Below the pieces are notes generated by a model. The model had not been told where the DNA came from. It saw only the letters and a list, made by a program, of their open reading frames with translations, and did no database searches. A DNA stretch of 64,000 nucleotides from Porphyra umbilicalis (taxonomy: Eukaryota > Rhodophyta > Bangiophyceae > Bangiales > Bangiaceae): contig KV918957.1 in assembly GCA_002049455.2 (NCBI GenBank), positions 62,001-126,000 of the forward strand, given 5' to 3'. A program made the position numbers and the translations under genes. Each line of letters starts with the position of its first letter. The stretch's first letter is position 1. Shown piece after piece: positions 24,900-37,023 of this stretch.

Positions 24900-27200
24900 A
24901 TGGCGCGCCGGGCAAAGGCGCGGGAGTTTGACGCGCGGGCGACACTGGAGGAGCGCCTCGGGCCCGATGTGCTCAAACGGCTGGAGGCGATGGCCCACGA
25001 GTTTGTGCGGTTCGAGCGGGGCCAGTTTGGCTTCTACATTGACCCCGCGCGGTACGCCGTGAAGCAACGACAGGTGGGGCCGCTGGGGCGTGGCCGCCGC
25101 CGTAAGGTTGTGGCCGGCGTGGACAAGGACGGCAACGTCATCACCGCATGGATTGGGGTGGATGGAAAAGCAAAGGACGCAAGCACCATCAATGGGGAGA
25201 CGGTCACCATTCCGGAAGCGTACGCGGAAGGCGCGTTTGGGATTGGCGTCGGACCGGACGGAGAGGGGGGTGGCGGCGGCGGCGGCGGCGGCGGTGGCGG
25301 CGGGGGCGGCGGAGGTGGGGGTGGGGGTGGTGGCGGCGGTGGTGGTGGCGGTGGTGGCGGTGGGGGTGGTGGAGGGGGCGGAAATGGGGGCGGCGGCGAT
25401 GGCGACGGCGATGGTGGGCCCGGCGGCGGCGGCGGTGGTCCCGGCGGCGGCGGGGGCGGGGGCCCTGGTGGAAAGGGCCCTGGCGGGTCCAAGGGCGCGG
25501 ACGCTGGGAAACTCACCGGCGCCGCCGCAGCGGTGGCTGCCGCGCGCCAGAATGAAGCCAGGCTGGCGTCTGGCAAGCCTGGGGAGCCCGGTTTTGGGGG
25601 CCCCGGCATTGGAGCAGCGGCGCCCGGGCAGCCTGCAGCACCGCGCCTGCCGACCGGCAAGGTGGAGGCCAAGGACAACACGGCGCGCGGGCGGCAAAAG
25701 AAGCCGCTCCATTGGGGCAAGATCCCCAACAACCTCATCCCCGGCACCATTTGGACGACGCTGGACGAGAAGGTGGTGCCGATCAACGAGGAGGAGGTCG
25801 ACGAGTTGTTTGGCGTGGACGTGCAGGAGTCAAGCGGCTTTGGCGCTGCCCAAGAGGAGGTCAAGCCCGAGGTGCTGCCGCACAAGCGTAAGCACAACGT
25901 CAACATTCTATTGGCCAACATCAAGATGAGTTCAGACGACATCAAGGACGTCATCCGCGTGCCGACGTACAAGGACTTGGAGGCGGGCACCCTGCAAGCG
26001 TTGCTGCTGATTTGCCCGACGCCAGAGGAGGAGCAGCTGCTCGCTCAAAACGTCGGCATCAAGGACCAAGTCGACCGCACGGACCAGTTTATGATGGAGT
26101 TGGCGGAGCTGAACGGCCTCCGCGCCAAGGTGCTTTGTGCCCTCTCTGCCAAGACGTTCAACGACGAGGCGGTCGAGGTTATCCGCAACATGGACACCTT
26201 TGCGATGATTCCCGCCGAGATCATGGGGTCGGCCAAGCTGGCCGGCACCCTGCAGACGGTGCTCGCGCTGGGCAACTTCCTCAACTCGGGCACGACCCGC
26301 GGCGGTGCGCACGGGTTCAAGCTCGAGGCCCTGGCCATGTTGTCGACCGTCAAGAACCCGAATGGTGGGTCGCTCCTTAACTACATCGTGATGTCGATGG
26401 AGCGGGACCAGCCGGGCATTCTGCCGCTGGACGACATGCCGTCGCTTCACCGGTCGGCCATGCTCTCCCTCGACGCCATCGGGGAAGACGTGCAAGCCCT
26501 GCTCGAGTCTGTCACCAACGTATCGGAGCAGATCAAATCCATCGGCGACGACGCGTCGCTGGCGGGTTTCAAGACCGAAATGGAGACCTTTGCTGGGGAG
26601 GCGGTCAAAGTGCGGGAGGAGATTATCTCCTTGCGCGGCCTCATGATGGAGAAGCAACAAGGCATGATGGGCCACTTTGGCGAGCGCAACAAGGCGTCCC
26701 GCGCGCGTGCGGAAGACCTCTTCCGGATGCTGCGCGAATTTTCTGACGACGTCGACCAGGCGCTCATGGTCAAGTGGGAGAAGGATGCGCGCGACGCCAA
26801 GAAGGCCGGCCGCACGCCGCCGCCCAAGCCGGGGACAAGGGCAGAGGCGGCGGCCTTGGCGGAAGCGGAAGCCGCCGCCGCCCGAGCCGAGATGGGCGAC
26901 GAGCCTGCGCCAAGTAGCTCCGTGGTGGACACGCCGGCGGCTGCGCCGGCGGCGGCAGCATCGACACCGGCCGCTACGGCCGCGGCGAGTCCGACCGCCA
27001 CCGCGGCGGCGCCATTAGCAGCGGCGGAGGCGCCCGCGGAGGTGGCGGCGTCTGTAGGGGCAGTGGTAGCCGACGCGCCGCCCGCCGACGTGGCGGCGGC
27101 CGAGGCCGCGTCGGGGGCCGTCGAGACCGAAGCCGAGACCGCGACGGCCCCGGCAGAAGCCGAGGCCGCTTCTGCGGAGGCCGAGGCCACCCCGCAATAA
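24900..27200 (+). CDS. Formin-family protein with an FH2 domain and a poly-glycine linker
   Basis: Formins nucleate and processively elongate unbranched actin filaments through a dimeric FH2 domain. The start at 24900 has a near-perfect Kozak context (GCCACCATGG); the frame is open 90 bases further upstream without a better start. The protein is 766 residues with no intron. The N-terminal 120 residues are basic and unassigned. Residues about 122-165 are almost pure glycine, followed by a G/P-rich stretch to about 210. FH2 spans about 265-640, with KKPLHWGK at its start, and contains GNFLNSGTTRGGAHGFKLE and GGSLLNYIV. The C-terminal 130 residues are Ala/Glu-rich. Classical formins have a poly-proline FH1 that delivers profilin-actin. 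Here only scattered prolines occur, and the opposite strand would read poly-proline. No GTPase-binding, C2 or PTEN-like domain is evident. Identity as an FH2 protein is secure. Confidence 0.93.
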   Translation: MARRAKAREFDARATLEERLGPDVLKRLEAMAHEFVRFERGQFGFYIDPARYAVKQRQVGPLGRGRRRKVVAGVDKDGNVITAWIGVDGKAKDASTINGETVTIPEAYAEGAFGIGVGPDGEGGGGGGGGGGGGGGGGGGGGGGGGGGGGGGGGGGGGGGGNGGGGDGDGDGGPGGGGGGPGGGGGGGPGGKGPGGSKGADAGKLTGAAAAVAAARQNEARLASGKPGEPGFGGPGIGAAAPGQPAAPRLPTGKVEAKDNTARGRQKKPLHWGKIPNNLIPGTIWTTLDEKVVPINEEEVDELFGVDVQESSGFGAAQEEVKPEVLPHKRKHNVNILLANIKMSSDDIKDVIRVPTYKDLEAGTLQALLLICPTPEEEQLLAQNVGIKDQVDRTDQFMMELAELNGLRAKVLCALSAKTFNDEAVEVIRNMDTFAMIPAEIMGSAKLAGTLQTVLALGNFLNSGTTRGGAHGFKLEALAMLSTVKNPNGGSLLNYIVMSMERDQPGILPLDDMPSLHRSAMLSLDAIGEDVQALLESVTNVSEQIKSIGDDASLAGFKTEMETFAGEAVKVREEIISLRGLMMEKQQGMMGHFGERNKASRARAEDLFRMLREFSDDVDQALMVKWEKDARDAKKAGRTPPPKPGTRAEAAALAEAEAAAARAEMGDEPAPSSSVVDTPAAAPAAAASTPAATAAASPTATAAAPLAAAEAPAEVAASVGAVVADAPPADVAAAEAASGAVETEAETATAPAEAEAASAEAEATPQ

Positions 27201-27902
27201 CTACTCCTGGACGTCTTCTTCCCTCCACACTCCCGAGATGCAGTGAACACCACTGCCGACGAATTGCTGACTAATCACCTCCGTAGCAACGAATCTCTGG
27301 ACCTCGACCACCGTCCCCATTGCTTCTTTGAGATGCACGCTATGTAATCAAGACGACCTTACGATGATATGGGCATGCCGCGAGCGTCCCCGAGTGTGGC
27401 ACCAACACCGACACTGGATAGAGGAAAGGAGATAGCACCTGCCGACCCCAACTGAGAAGGCGAACTCCGCCTGGCGCAGTCGGCGCTGCTGCCGCTGCTA
27501 CCCTGGCGACCTCCAGGTGCACGCGCAAAGACAGTGCGCAGATGCACGTTCCTTCCAAGAGGAAACTAACCCAACCACATAGGAATGCCAAGATATGTAG
27601 GCCATCCGCAGGTGGGAGTGCCACCGCGGACGAACAACCCTAACCCACGCGCGCGAAATAGCGCCCAGCTGCAAACGCCGTCACGTGGTAGACGTCCGCA
27701 CGGCGGGCTCACCCTCACCGATCTACAACCCACCAGGCTCCAGAGCAGCGGCCCCGCGCACCACCACCCGCACCCGCCACGGCAACTGAGCAAACGACCC
27801 ACTACGCCACCCCAACCACACCACACGGGGAGCAGGCCACACCAATCACAATAGAGACAGCACAGAGAAAACATGTGCACACAAATGGGGGCTGGCGCAC
27901 GT
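27201..27902. other. Convergent intergenic region between the formin and eL21 genes
   Basis: About 700 bp shared by two converging 3' ends. No conserved reading frame was seen. Confidence 0.5.
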
Positions 27903-28382
27903 TTACACGATGAACCGGTACGGAATGGGCTCCACCAACTCCATCGACGGCACGCTAACGACAGCCGCAGCGCGAGGCCCGACCGGCTGGCGCTTGGGCA
28001 GCACCGCCTTCTCACCCTTGGCGCGAGATTCCCGCGACAGCGCATCGTTGGCCTTGACGCGCTTCTTGAAGTCCTCGTCGCACCGCGACTTCTTCACGTG
28101 CTCCACCCGGACGTGGAACCGCTTGGCCAGGATGCGGTTGCGAACGACTTTGTTGACCTCGACGCCGACAGCGGTGCGGGAGATGTTGAACACACGCCCG
28201 GTCTTGCCATGGTAGTACTTATACGGCATGCCCTGCTGCACAGCAGGGTTGGCCACAATGTCGACATAGTCGCCAACCTTGTACGTCGTCAGGTACGTAG
28301 ACAGGTGCTCCGGGCCATGCTTCCGGAAGGACTTGGCAAACAGATGCCTCGTGTTGCTGCGCTTACCACCCGAACGAACCAT
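27903..28382 (-). CDS. RPL21: 60S ribosomal protein L21 (eL21)
   Basis: This is a component of the large cytosolic ribosomal subunit, in the eL21 family of archaea and eukaryotes. The ATG at 28382 (context GAGCCATGG) opens MVRSGGKRSNTRHLFAKSF, and the protein is 159 residues, matching the usual length of about 160. Recognisable segments are the N-terminal TRHLFAKSFRKHG, the KVGDYVDIVANPAVQQGMP motif, YHGKTGRVFNISRTAVGV with its SH3-like fold, and the basic RVEHVKKSRC segment. The gene is intronless. It faces the formin 3' end and diverges from the acyl-CoA-synthetase-like gene. Identification is unambiguous, and it is the best evidence that this is a functional nuclear gene region using the standard code. 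Confidence 0.97.
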   Translation of the reverse strand: MVRSGGKRSNTRHLFAKSFRKHGPEHLSTYLTTYKVGDYVDIVANPAVQQGMPYKYYHGKTGRVFNISRTAVGVEVNKVVRNRILAKRFHVRVEHVKKSRCDEDFKKRVKANDALSRESRAKGEKAVLPKRQPVGPRAAAVVSVPSMELVEPIPYRFIV

Positions 28383-29671
28383 GGCTCAGGGGTAGGGTGA
28401 ACAAAAGGACGGCACGGCGGGAGGGGGATTGGGGTGGGGAAGGGGATTGATGGCCGCGGCGACGGCGTCGGCGACGGAGACGGGCGTGGGCGGGTCGACG
28501 GACGGGGGCGAGACGGCATCGGCGACAACAGTCACGGATTGCTGAGGCGCCAATGCGCAGCGTCGATCGATCGAGCCGTCATTGCATGTTGTATCCAACT
28601 GATGATCGCCACGTCGCAGAGCGGATCATTTGAGCTTTGAACATTGGCATCCAATTGACTGAACATCAACGGCGCATGGACATGTGTCTCTACTGCTCCT
28701 GGCTGCCAAGTACGCAAATACTGGGTCTGTCGCAAGTCATAGGCTCTCCTCTTCATGTTCGCACTGTACAGGGGTCTGTTGACGTTGCGTTCTGCGTGGC
28801 GCTCCCCCTCATCCCTGGCTGTTCCCTGCAGTTGGCCTTCGTGTCACGTCCGCTCGAGACGCGCCGGCGCGGGTTTGTCAGTCGACTTCGCGCTTCGGGG
28901 CGGCTAGGTGTCGCCTGGTTGGAAGAAGCGGCCAAAAGGCACTCGTCCGGTCACGATGCTTGGACCGTGCTGCATCCACTTCGTCCCGATTATTTTGCGA
29001 CGTGCTGCCACGAGCGCCCCATTGGCGCTGGGGACCGGCTGGGGGTAGAGGGTGGGCCGTCCTGCCATTGAGAACAGGGTCGGGACAACCTGTTGGCGCC
29101 GGCGCCCACGGCGGGGGGGGCGGCCGCCGCGGCTTGTGCACCGTGGCGGCTGCATTTTCTGGACGGGAGTGACCGTCGCGGCGCAGTCGAGAGGGGGGCG
29201 GCATTACGCAGTGGTCCTGGCTGTGGTGGTCCTGCCCGTGGTGCTGGGTGGGCTGATGTCGATGTCACAGGCTTGCAGGCGTCCTGCAGCGGATCCGTGA
29301 GCAGGGAGAACCCTTCGTGGCCCTGCTGTGGGCTGCTGGGCGCCTGGCAGTCCCACCCCTCTTGTTTCTTCCTTTTTCGTTGCGGTCGGTGTGTCAGACC
29401 CGGGGCGTGTTGGCACACGCTCGCTCGCATCCCGCCGGGGGTTGGACGGTTGGGCTGCGATACCGGGAGTGTGACGGCGCCCAGCGTGTGGCGGCGCCTG
29501 CGACTTCGCCGACTAATGAGGAGAGCACGCGCTGGGCGTGCGTGTGTGCTCCTTCTCAGCGTGCCGGGGGTGGTGCTTGCGGTGGTGGTCGTGGTGACGG
29601 CGACGTAGCATATCGTCGACGCGCGGGGAGGCCGGTGCCTGCCCTCTCCCTCTAGGGCTGGGGTCGACACC
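28383..29671. other. Divergent intergenic region (eL21 / synthetase-like gene)
   Basis: About 1.3 kb between two start codons on opposite strands, likely holding both promoters. Overlapping short frames exist on both strands but none has recognisable homology. The first 180 bp next to eL21 are a GGCGACGG-type low-complexity stretch. Confidence 0.5.
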
Positions 29672-32600
29672 ATGTCCATCAACCGGTATGACCTCAAGGA
29701 GGCGGTCTTGCTTGCCCGCGGTGAGCGCGAGGCGGAGTTGCTGCGGTTGACGACCCTGCGGGAGCTGCCCAAGTCGCTCTTCTTCTCCAAGCCCGCCACC
29801 TCTGCGCTCCCCGCCCCCCACCGAGGGAGTTGGAAGGGAAAACCGGTGGTCTACTCCCATGGCGAGGTATACAAGATGGTCGAGTCGGTCGCCGCCACAA
29901 TGCGTGAGTGCGGTGTCCGCCCCGCGACGGTGTGTGCGCTAGTGACGCCAACCGGCAGCGTCGAGGCGGCCGTCTTCTTTCTCGCGCTCGTGTGGATTGG
30001 CGCCATCGCCGCACCCGTAGACGCGGGGCTGGACATCCAGGGCTTGGCCGTGGCGCTCAAGGCGTGCGGCGCGACGATTGTCGTCTCGCCCATTCCGGAT
30101 GACGGCGCCGACGGGGAGCTTGATGAGAGGGATGGGGGGGAGGCGCTGGAAATTGGGGCGCGGGTGGCGAGCGTTGCCAAGAATATGGGCATCATCTCTT
30201 GGCACCTGTACCGCACGACCAACGAGGGCGTGAAGCTGGAGATGCATGGCACCCGGGCGGGCGCGAGCGCCGCGTGGAAGGGCGGCTCTGCTGACTACAA
30301 GGTCGACCCGGAGGAGGTGGCTGTCCACCTGCTTGCCTCCCCGCCGTCGATGGACACCGCCGCGGACGGCGATCTCGGCGCGGCGCACGTAGTGGACGTG
30401 GTGCGGCTGACACATCGCAACCTGGTGTCGTCGGCCCAAGCGTTTGCGACCAGCTATCAGCTGAAGGTCGAGCAAACAACGCTCCTCAGTTGCGCGCTAC
30501 ACGACGCGCACGGGCTGGTGGTACTCCTTGCCACACTGCTGTCGGGAGGCCAGCTGGTCCTCCCGCCCGCGACCGCTGAACCCGAGGAGTTCTTTGCGGC
30601 CGACATGTTTTGGCCACTGGTCTCGTCCTTATCCCTGGACTGGTTGTCCGCGTCACCAGCCAACCTCCGCACCGTTTCTGCGGGTGGGAACTTCCCAGAC
30701 CAGTCGAGCATCGGTTTTGTGCGTGTCGCGACGGGCCTACACACCGCTTCTGCTGGAACGAGCTGCACGGACGACGCGCTGTCTATCGAAGACGTGGCGT
30801 TCCTGTCGAAGGCTGTTTTCCACGCGCCCGTCTTGCCGGCGTACGGCCCCGCCGCGGCGGCCGGCCACGCGGCTGCCAATACGACTGGCACCAACGGTGG
30901 CCGCCCTGGCACGCTCGGGAAGCCGCCCCTCTCGAGCGTGCGTCTGGCCGTCCTCGATCCGGTCACGCGGGCGTATCTGCCCAGCGGGGAAGTTGGCGAC
31001 GTGGCTGTCACGGGCCCAGGCGCTTCGACGTCTGTACTTGCCGGCGCGGGTCGTAACGAGGAGGCGGTGCGCAAGCTCTTCCTCCACGAGGCGCTCGACG
31101 ATGGGGAGGAGGCCCCTACCAACGACGCGGACGCGCTGCTCCTCGCGCCGGTCGCATCGGGCAAGTACTCCACACCGGGCACCATGGTGACCGCGTCGCA
31201 GAGCGTCCGTGCGGCGGACGGAGGGAAGAAGGCTTGGGAGGTCGACGCCGTTTCGTCGGGCGGAGTGTACCACAACCTGCCGCCACTGAGTGCGCGGACG
31301 TCGGCGGCGGCCGCTGCCGCCGCCGCGGCGGGTGCCCAGACTGCGACGGTCTGGTTCCTGACGGGCGACCGGGGCAAGGTGGACAAGGACGGCTTCCTGG
31401 TGGTCGTTGGTGACGCGCGAGAGATGCGTGCCGCCGAGGCCCGCAAGCTGGCCGTTGTGGCGGCGGCGGAGCAGCGCCGCAAGGCTGAGGAGGAGGCGGC
31501 GCTCGAAGAGGAGCGCGCGGCAGAGGCAGCGCAGGCAGAAAGCGAGGCGCAGCGCCGTCGGGAGGCGGGCATCACCGAAGAGGAGGAGACGTCCGAGGTG
31601 GAGAAGGCCAAGCTCGCCACTGTCGCTACCGCCGCCTCGCTCGCTGCAGCTGGGGGGGCGGTCGCCACCCGCGATAGTTGGATGCGCCGGTCGGATGAGC
31701 CGCCGACGGCGCAGAGCCGCTCGGTCGAGGCCGCCGCCGGTGCTTCCGCGGCGCGGGGGCGGAGCCGCGACGGCGACCGCGGCGCTGCGGACGGGACCCT
31801 AGGTCTGGACGCCTCGTCGGCGGCGGCCATTTTGGAGCACCTCGACAAGCTGGCGGAGGGCCAGAAGACGCTCGAGGCGGACCTGGCCGCCGCTCACCAG
31901 GCGCGGATGGCCGTCGTGCAGCAACGGTTGGAAGCGGCGGAGGCGCTGGCGGCGTCCCGCCGGGAAGAGGTGCGGCGCGAGGCCGACGCTGCCGCCGCCC
32001 GGAACGCGGCGGTGGCCAGCTCCGCGGCCACGGCGGCGGCGAACCCCGCCGTCATGGACGTGTCGGTGGACGAGGCGCAGGCGGCAATCATGTGCGCCGC
32101 TGCCGCGTCGGAGGAGTCGGCGCAGGCCACGGCGGCGGCGATGCAGGCCGCTCAGGCGGCGGCGTCTGCCGCCGCCGCCGCAGAGCGCGCCTCGGAGGTG
32201 ACCGTCGCGGAGGTGCGAAAGCTGCCCCCGCCGCCGTCGGCGGCGGAGAAGGCCATGAAGCTGGCGGCGGCAGCGGCCGCCGCGGAGCGGGCGATTGCCG
32301 CGAGCAAGGCGGCGGCTGAGCGAGCGGCGGCAGCGGCGGTGCTTGACGTCGTCGACCCCAACAATGTGACCAAGGTCGTTGCGGTTAGCCTTGAGGACGT
32401 GGAGGCAGCAGTGGAGAGCCACCCGGCAGTAGCGGTCGCGCGCGCCTTTGGGCGACCAGACCCCCGCTTTGGCTCGGAAGTCTACTGCGCGGTCCTTGTC
32501 AAGGTCGGCGGGCGCCTCAGCGAGCCGTGGCTCCTCCTCCACGTGCAGTCGTTGCTGCCGGCGGCAGCGGTGCCCCGCCGCTTTTACGTCGTCGATGAGG

Positions 32601-32743
32601 AAACGGTGGTGGCCGACCGTAGCGTGCTGGCGGCCGACACTAAGCTCCGCCCGCTGTCGGGCGTCAGCGGCTTTGTCGGCGCCACCGTGGTGCGGCCGCC
32701 GAGCTGGGTGCCAAAGAGCCGCCGTGTGCAAGCGTCGGCTTGA
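29672..32743 (+). CDS. Acyl-CoA-synthetase-like (ANL superfamily) protein with a large coiled-coil insertion, probably catalytically impaired
   Basis: This is a 1023-residue, intronless frame starting at an ATG in good context (GACACCATGTCC). Residues about 20-560 follow the N-terminal fold of AMP-forming acyl-CoA synthetases: VYSHGEVYKMVESVAATM, LALVWIGAIAAPVDAG, VVRLTHRNLVSS, GKPPLSSVRLAVLDP and LPSGEVGDVAVTGPG. The hinge motif WFLTGDRGKVDKDGFLVVVG lies at about 560-580. The small C-terminal domain resumes only at about 904 (VSLEDVEAAVESHPAVAVAR). Between them lie about 320 residues rich in Ala, Glu and Arg, with two predicted coiled coils separated by a Ser-rich stretch. The ATP-binding TSGTTGxPKG loop that should precede LTHRNL is absent, and the YGxTE motif appears as PAYGPAAA. 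Activity is therefore doubtful. A scaffolding or regulatory pseudoenzyme is my inference. The fold assignment is firm; substrate and location are unknown. Confidence 0.82.
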   Translation: MSINRYDLKEAVLLARGEREAELLRLTTLRELPKSLFFSKPATSALPAPHRGSWKGKPVVYSHGEVYKMVESVAATMRECGVRPATVCALVTPTGSVEAAVFFLALVWIGAIAAPVDAGLDIQGLAVALKACGATIVVSPIPDDGADGELDERDGGEALEIGARVASVAKNMGIISWHLYRTTNEGVKLEMHGTRAGASAAWKGGSADYKVDPEEVAVHLLASPPSMDTAADGDLGAAHVVDVVRLTHRNLVSSAQAFATSYQLKVEQTTLLSCALHDAHGLVVLLATLLSGGQLVLPPATAEPEEFFAADMFWPLVSSLSLDWLSASPANLRTVSAGGNFPDQSSIGFVRVATGLHTASAGTSCTDDALSIEDVAFLSKAVFHAPVLPAYGPAAAAGHAAANTTGTNGGRPGTLGKPPLSSVRLAVLDPVTRAYLPSGEVGDVAVTGPGASTSVLAGAGRNEEAVRKLFLHEALDDGEEAPTNDADALLLAPVASGKYSTPGTMVTASQSVRAADGGKKAWEVDAVSSGGVYHNLPPLSARTSAAAAAAAAAGAQTATVWFLTGDRGKVDKDGFLVVVGDAREMRAAEARKLAVVAAAEQRRKAEEEAALEEERAAEAAQAESEAQRRREAGITEEEETSEVEKAKLATVATAASLAAAGGAVATRDSWMRRSDEPPTAQSRSVEAAAGASAARGRSRDGDRGAADGTLGLDASSAAAILEHLDKLAEGQKTLEADLAAAHQARMAVVQQRLEAAEALAASRREEVRREADAAAARNAAVASSAATAAANPAVMDVSVDEAQAAIMCAAAASEESAQATAAAMQAAQAAASAAAAAERASEVTVAEVRKLPPPPSAAEKAMKLAAAAAAAERAIAASKAAAERAAAAAVLDVVDPNNVTKVVAVSLEDVEAAVESHPAVAVARAFGRPDPRFGSEVYCAVLVKVGGRLSEPWLLLHVQSLLPAAAVPRRFYVVDEETVVADRSVLAADTKLRPLSGVSGFVGATVVRPPSWVPKSRRVQASA

Positions 32744-33458
32744 GGGCCGGCGGTGTGAGTCGCTGTGGCCGTCCCACGTGGGCGGGTGGTGGGATTTCGC
32801 GGGGTGCATGTGGAGGAACTCCCGACGGGCCGGCCCCGTTGTCGGACGCCGTGCTGGCCGTCGCTTTATCCGGCAGAACACGCTTCCCCATGGGGCTGCT
32901 GGGCGCAGGTGGGAGGGTCGTGTTGTCAGCTGGCGCTTCCGTGGCCGACGCGGAGCTGTTGCCAATCGGGCTCGAGGCGCGACTGATGTGTGCACTGCTC
33001 AGTCGGCCCCATTACGAAGGTGTTTAGCGGCTGCCAAGCCGAGCCGACAGAGATTACTCAGATGGTCCTTCTTTTTTTCGCTGCCACAGCATCGCCCGGC
33101 TTCTGCACATACACGGTGCTCACATGGCAACGGGTCGGCCGCCACCGTTGGGACGCACCGCCCCCTTCCTTGCTGGCGTGGTACCGCACAAGCAGGGAGC
33201 GGCCGCGCGTTGCGGTAGAGCCGGGTGGCCGCTCGTGTCGCCCGCTGACGGAACCGTTGTCGCCAGACCCCGACGCTGCTCGCTGACGCAACGCGCGCGA
33301 TACAATCCCGTTGTGCGACACGGGAGCGCACAGGGCCCGTTGGGGTCTCGGGGTGGCCACCGATCACCTCAGCCAATCGTGTCCGTCACGCCCGTCACCC
33401 CCGCCCCCCTTCCCCCATCGCCCCTCCAACGGCGACCACGCACGCGCGCGGTGGCTGC
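32744..33458. other. Convergent intergenic region (synthetase-like gene / ADH)
   Basis: About 700 bp between two 3' ends. Overlapping frames in this GC-rich sequence have no recognisable domain. Confidence 0.5.
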
Positions 33459-35209
<1,751 letters not shown>

Positions 35210-37023
35210 ATGGCGCCGTCCCGCGGTCCGGGCACGCAAGTCAGTCGGATGGTGTGTCGGGCAGCCCTGGAGGACATGGGGGTGGTGGTCGCAGGGGCGT
35301 CAGCGACAGTGACGGAGCCTGGCGGTGCACCGCCGCTCGGTGGGGTGCGCCGACTCGGGCGTGGGAGGCGCCAGGGTCGGCGTTGCCGCCTGGCGGTGTG
35401 CTCGACGCGGAGGACGTGGCGCTCGAGGTGCTGCGGGACGACGGGCGGGTGTATGGGGGGGGCGACGGCGATGGCGGCGACGGCCCAGTCTCCAAGCGGT
35501 GGGACGCCGCCCTGGCGTGCGCCCCGTGGGTGGTCGTTGAGGACGTCGCCCTCGTGGGCCCGCCCCGGACAGCGACCAAGTCGTCGACCGCGAGCGGCGG
35601 CGGCGGTGGCGGCGGCAGCGGCGGTGGCGACGGTGGAGGTGGCGGCAGTGGCGGTGTGGCGGTGGCAGAGAAGGGGGCCGAGTGGGAGGTGCTCGGCCGC
35701 CTGATGTTGGGCGTCCCCGTCGTTGAGGAGGAGCGTTGGTTGTACGGGGAGCAGACCCTCCCACCTCCCCAGCTGCAAGCGTTGGAGACGTGGCTCTCTT
35801 CCGCCAACGTGCCCTTCTCCACCCTGCAGCGCGTCAGCGCGTACCTGCTCACATCCTCCACTGCGCCAGCGCCAGCAATCGACGAGCGCATTCGGGTGTT
35901 GGCTGAGGCGACGACGGCGCGGGCATGCCTCGAAGCAGACGGCGACAGCGGCGCCGCGGTTGGACCAGAGCCGAAAAAAAAGAAGAAGGGCTTCAAAGGT
36001 TTCTCCCTGCCCGGCAAGAAGGCCAAGTCCTCGTCGTCCTTGGCGTCCGCAAAAGCCAGCGGCAGCGGTGGTACTGGTGGCGGCGGTCACCTGCCCACTG
36101 GCCGCGCGCGCGTCAACTGGGAGGCGGCATCCTCTGCAGGCGCGGCCGTCCGCCACCGCGCTGCCGGCGGGGCGGCCGCCCCTAAACTCACCACCCCCGA
36201 GTTGCTTGCAGAAAAGCGCAGCGTGGAGGAGACGCTCGCCCGCTTTGACGCGCAGCTGGCGGCGCTCGCCGCCGGCGGCGGGGACGAGGATGGGGATATG
36301 GCGGCGATGCTCCTCCCCGCGCGGCAGGAGCTGGATGAGCGCCTCCGCGGCCTCACCGCCCGCCTCGTGGCCGGCGGCACCGTCACGGACGTGGCGGGCG
36401 CGGGGCGTGGCCCCGAGGCAACGGCACGGCCGCAGAGTGCCGACATTATTGACGGGAGTGCCAGCACCATGCCCATGTGCGTCGAGGTCATCCGCACGAG
36501 CCCGCACGTGTCGTCCCCCGTGTCGGTGGCAGATGACAGCGACGGCAGCGAGCGGGCGTCGGTCGACACGAGCGTGTCGGCCGACGCGGCGGATTGCGCG
36601 CAGGCGCTGCGCGCGTGCTCTTATCCCTTTTTTGAAGACCGTTTTTCCCCGCGGTCGGTCGCCGACGGGTCGACGACCACCTACGTGTCCGACGTGGACT
36701 CGGTCGGCGGCAGTAGCTACGGGTCGAGCTCGGACGGCGGTCCCGACAGCGAGCTGTCGACGCTCCACCAGCGGCGCCTCGCCAGCCGCGTGTCCCGCTC
36801 TTCGTCGGGGCTGCGCGCCGCGACGAGCGACTTGGAGTTTATCATTGATCTCGGGGAGCGGGGCGGGGGGGACGGCCCCCGTGCCTGTTCGCCACTCGCG
36901 CGGCACCGGCCGCAGCGGTCGCGGCAGTGGACCGCCGAGTTGTGCGTGGACGACGGGGACATGTCGTCGGATTTGGAGAGCGAACAGGCGCTGTCGCAGC
37001 GGCGGCGACGGCATATAAGGTGA
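35210..37023 (+). CDS. Unrecognised Ser/Gly-rich protein with a basic patch and coiled coil
   Basis: I do not recognise a family. The main frame is convincing from about 35390 (GGVLDAEDVALEVLRDD) to the stop at 37023. Visible parts are a Gly/Ser linker (about 35595-35660), then VEEERWLYGEQTLPPPQLQALETWL, a basic patch PKKKKKGFKGFSLPGKKAK (about 35968-36025) and a predicted helical coil PELLAEKRSVEETLARFDAQ with QELDERLRGLTARL (about 36200-36370). A Ser/Asp-rich acidic C-terminus follows. The start is uncertain. ATG 35210 has an excellent context (GCCATGG) and a coding-like start, but lies in another phase. A 35-nt GT...AG segment at 35340-35374 would join it in phase to the main frame, giving 592 residues. 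The uninterrupted alternative starts at ATG 35182 (613 residues). It diverges from ADH and converges on the F-box gene. Confidence 0.6.

Noticed and set aside
25034-25990. Poly-proline open frame on the minus strand opposite the formin
   Set aside because: It is the complement of the glycine run and of the FH2 coding sequence. The plus-strand frame contains the conserved FH2 motifs.
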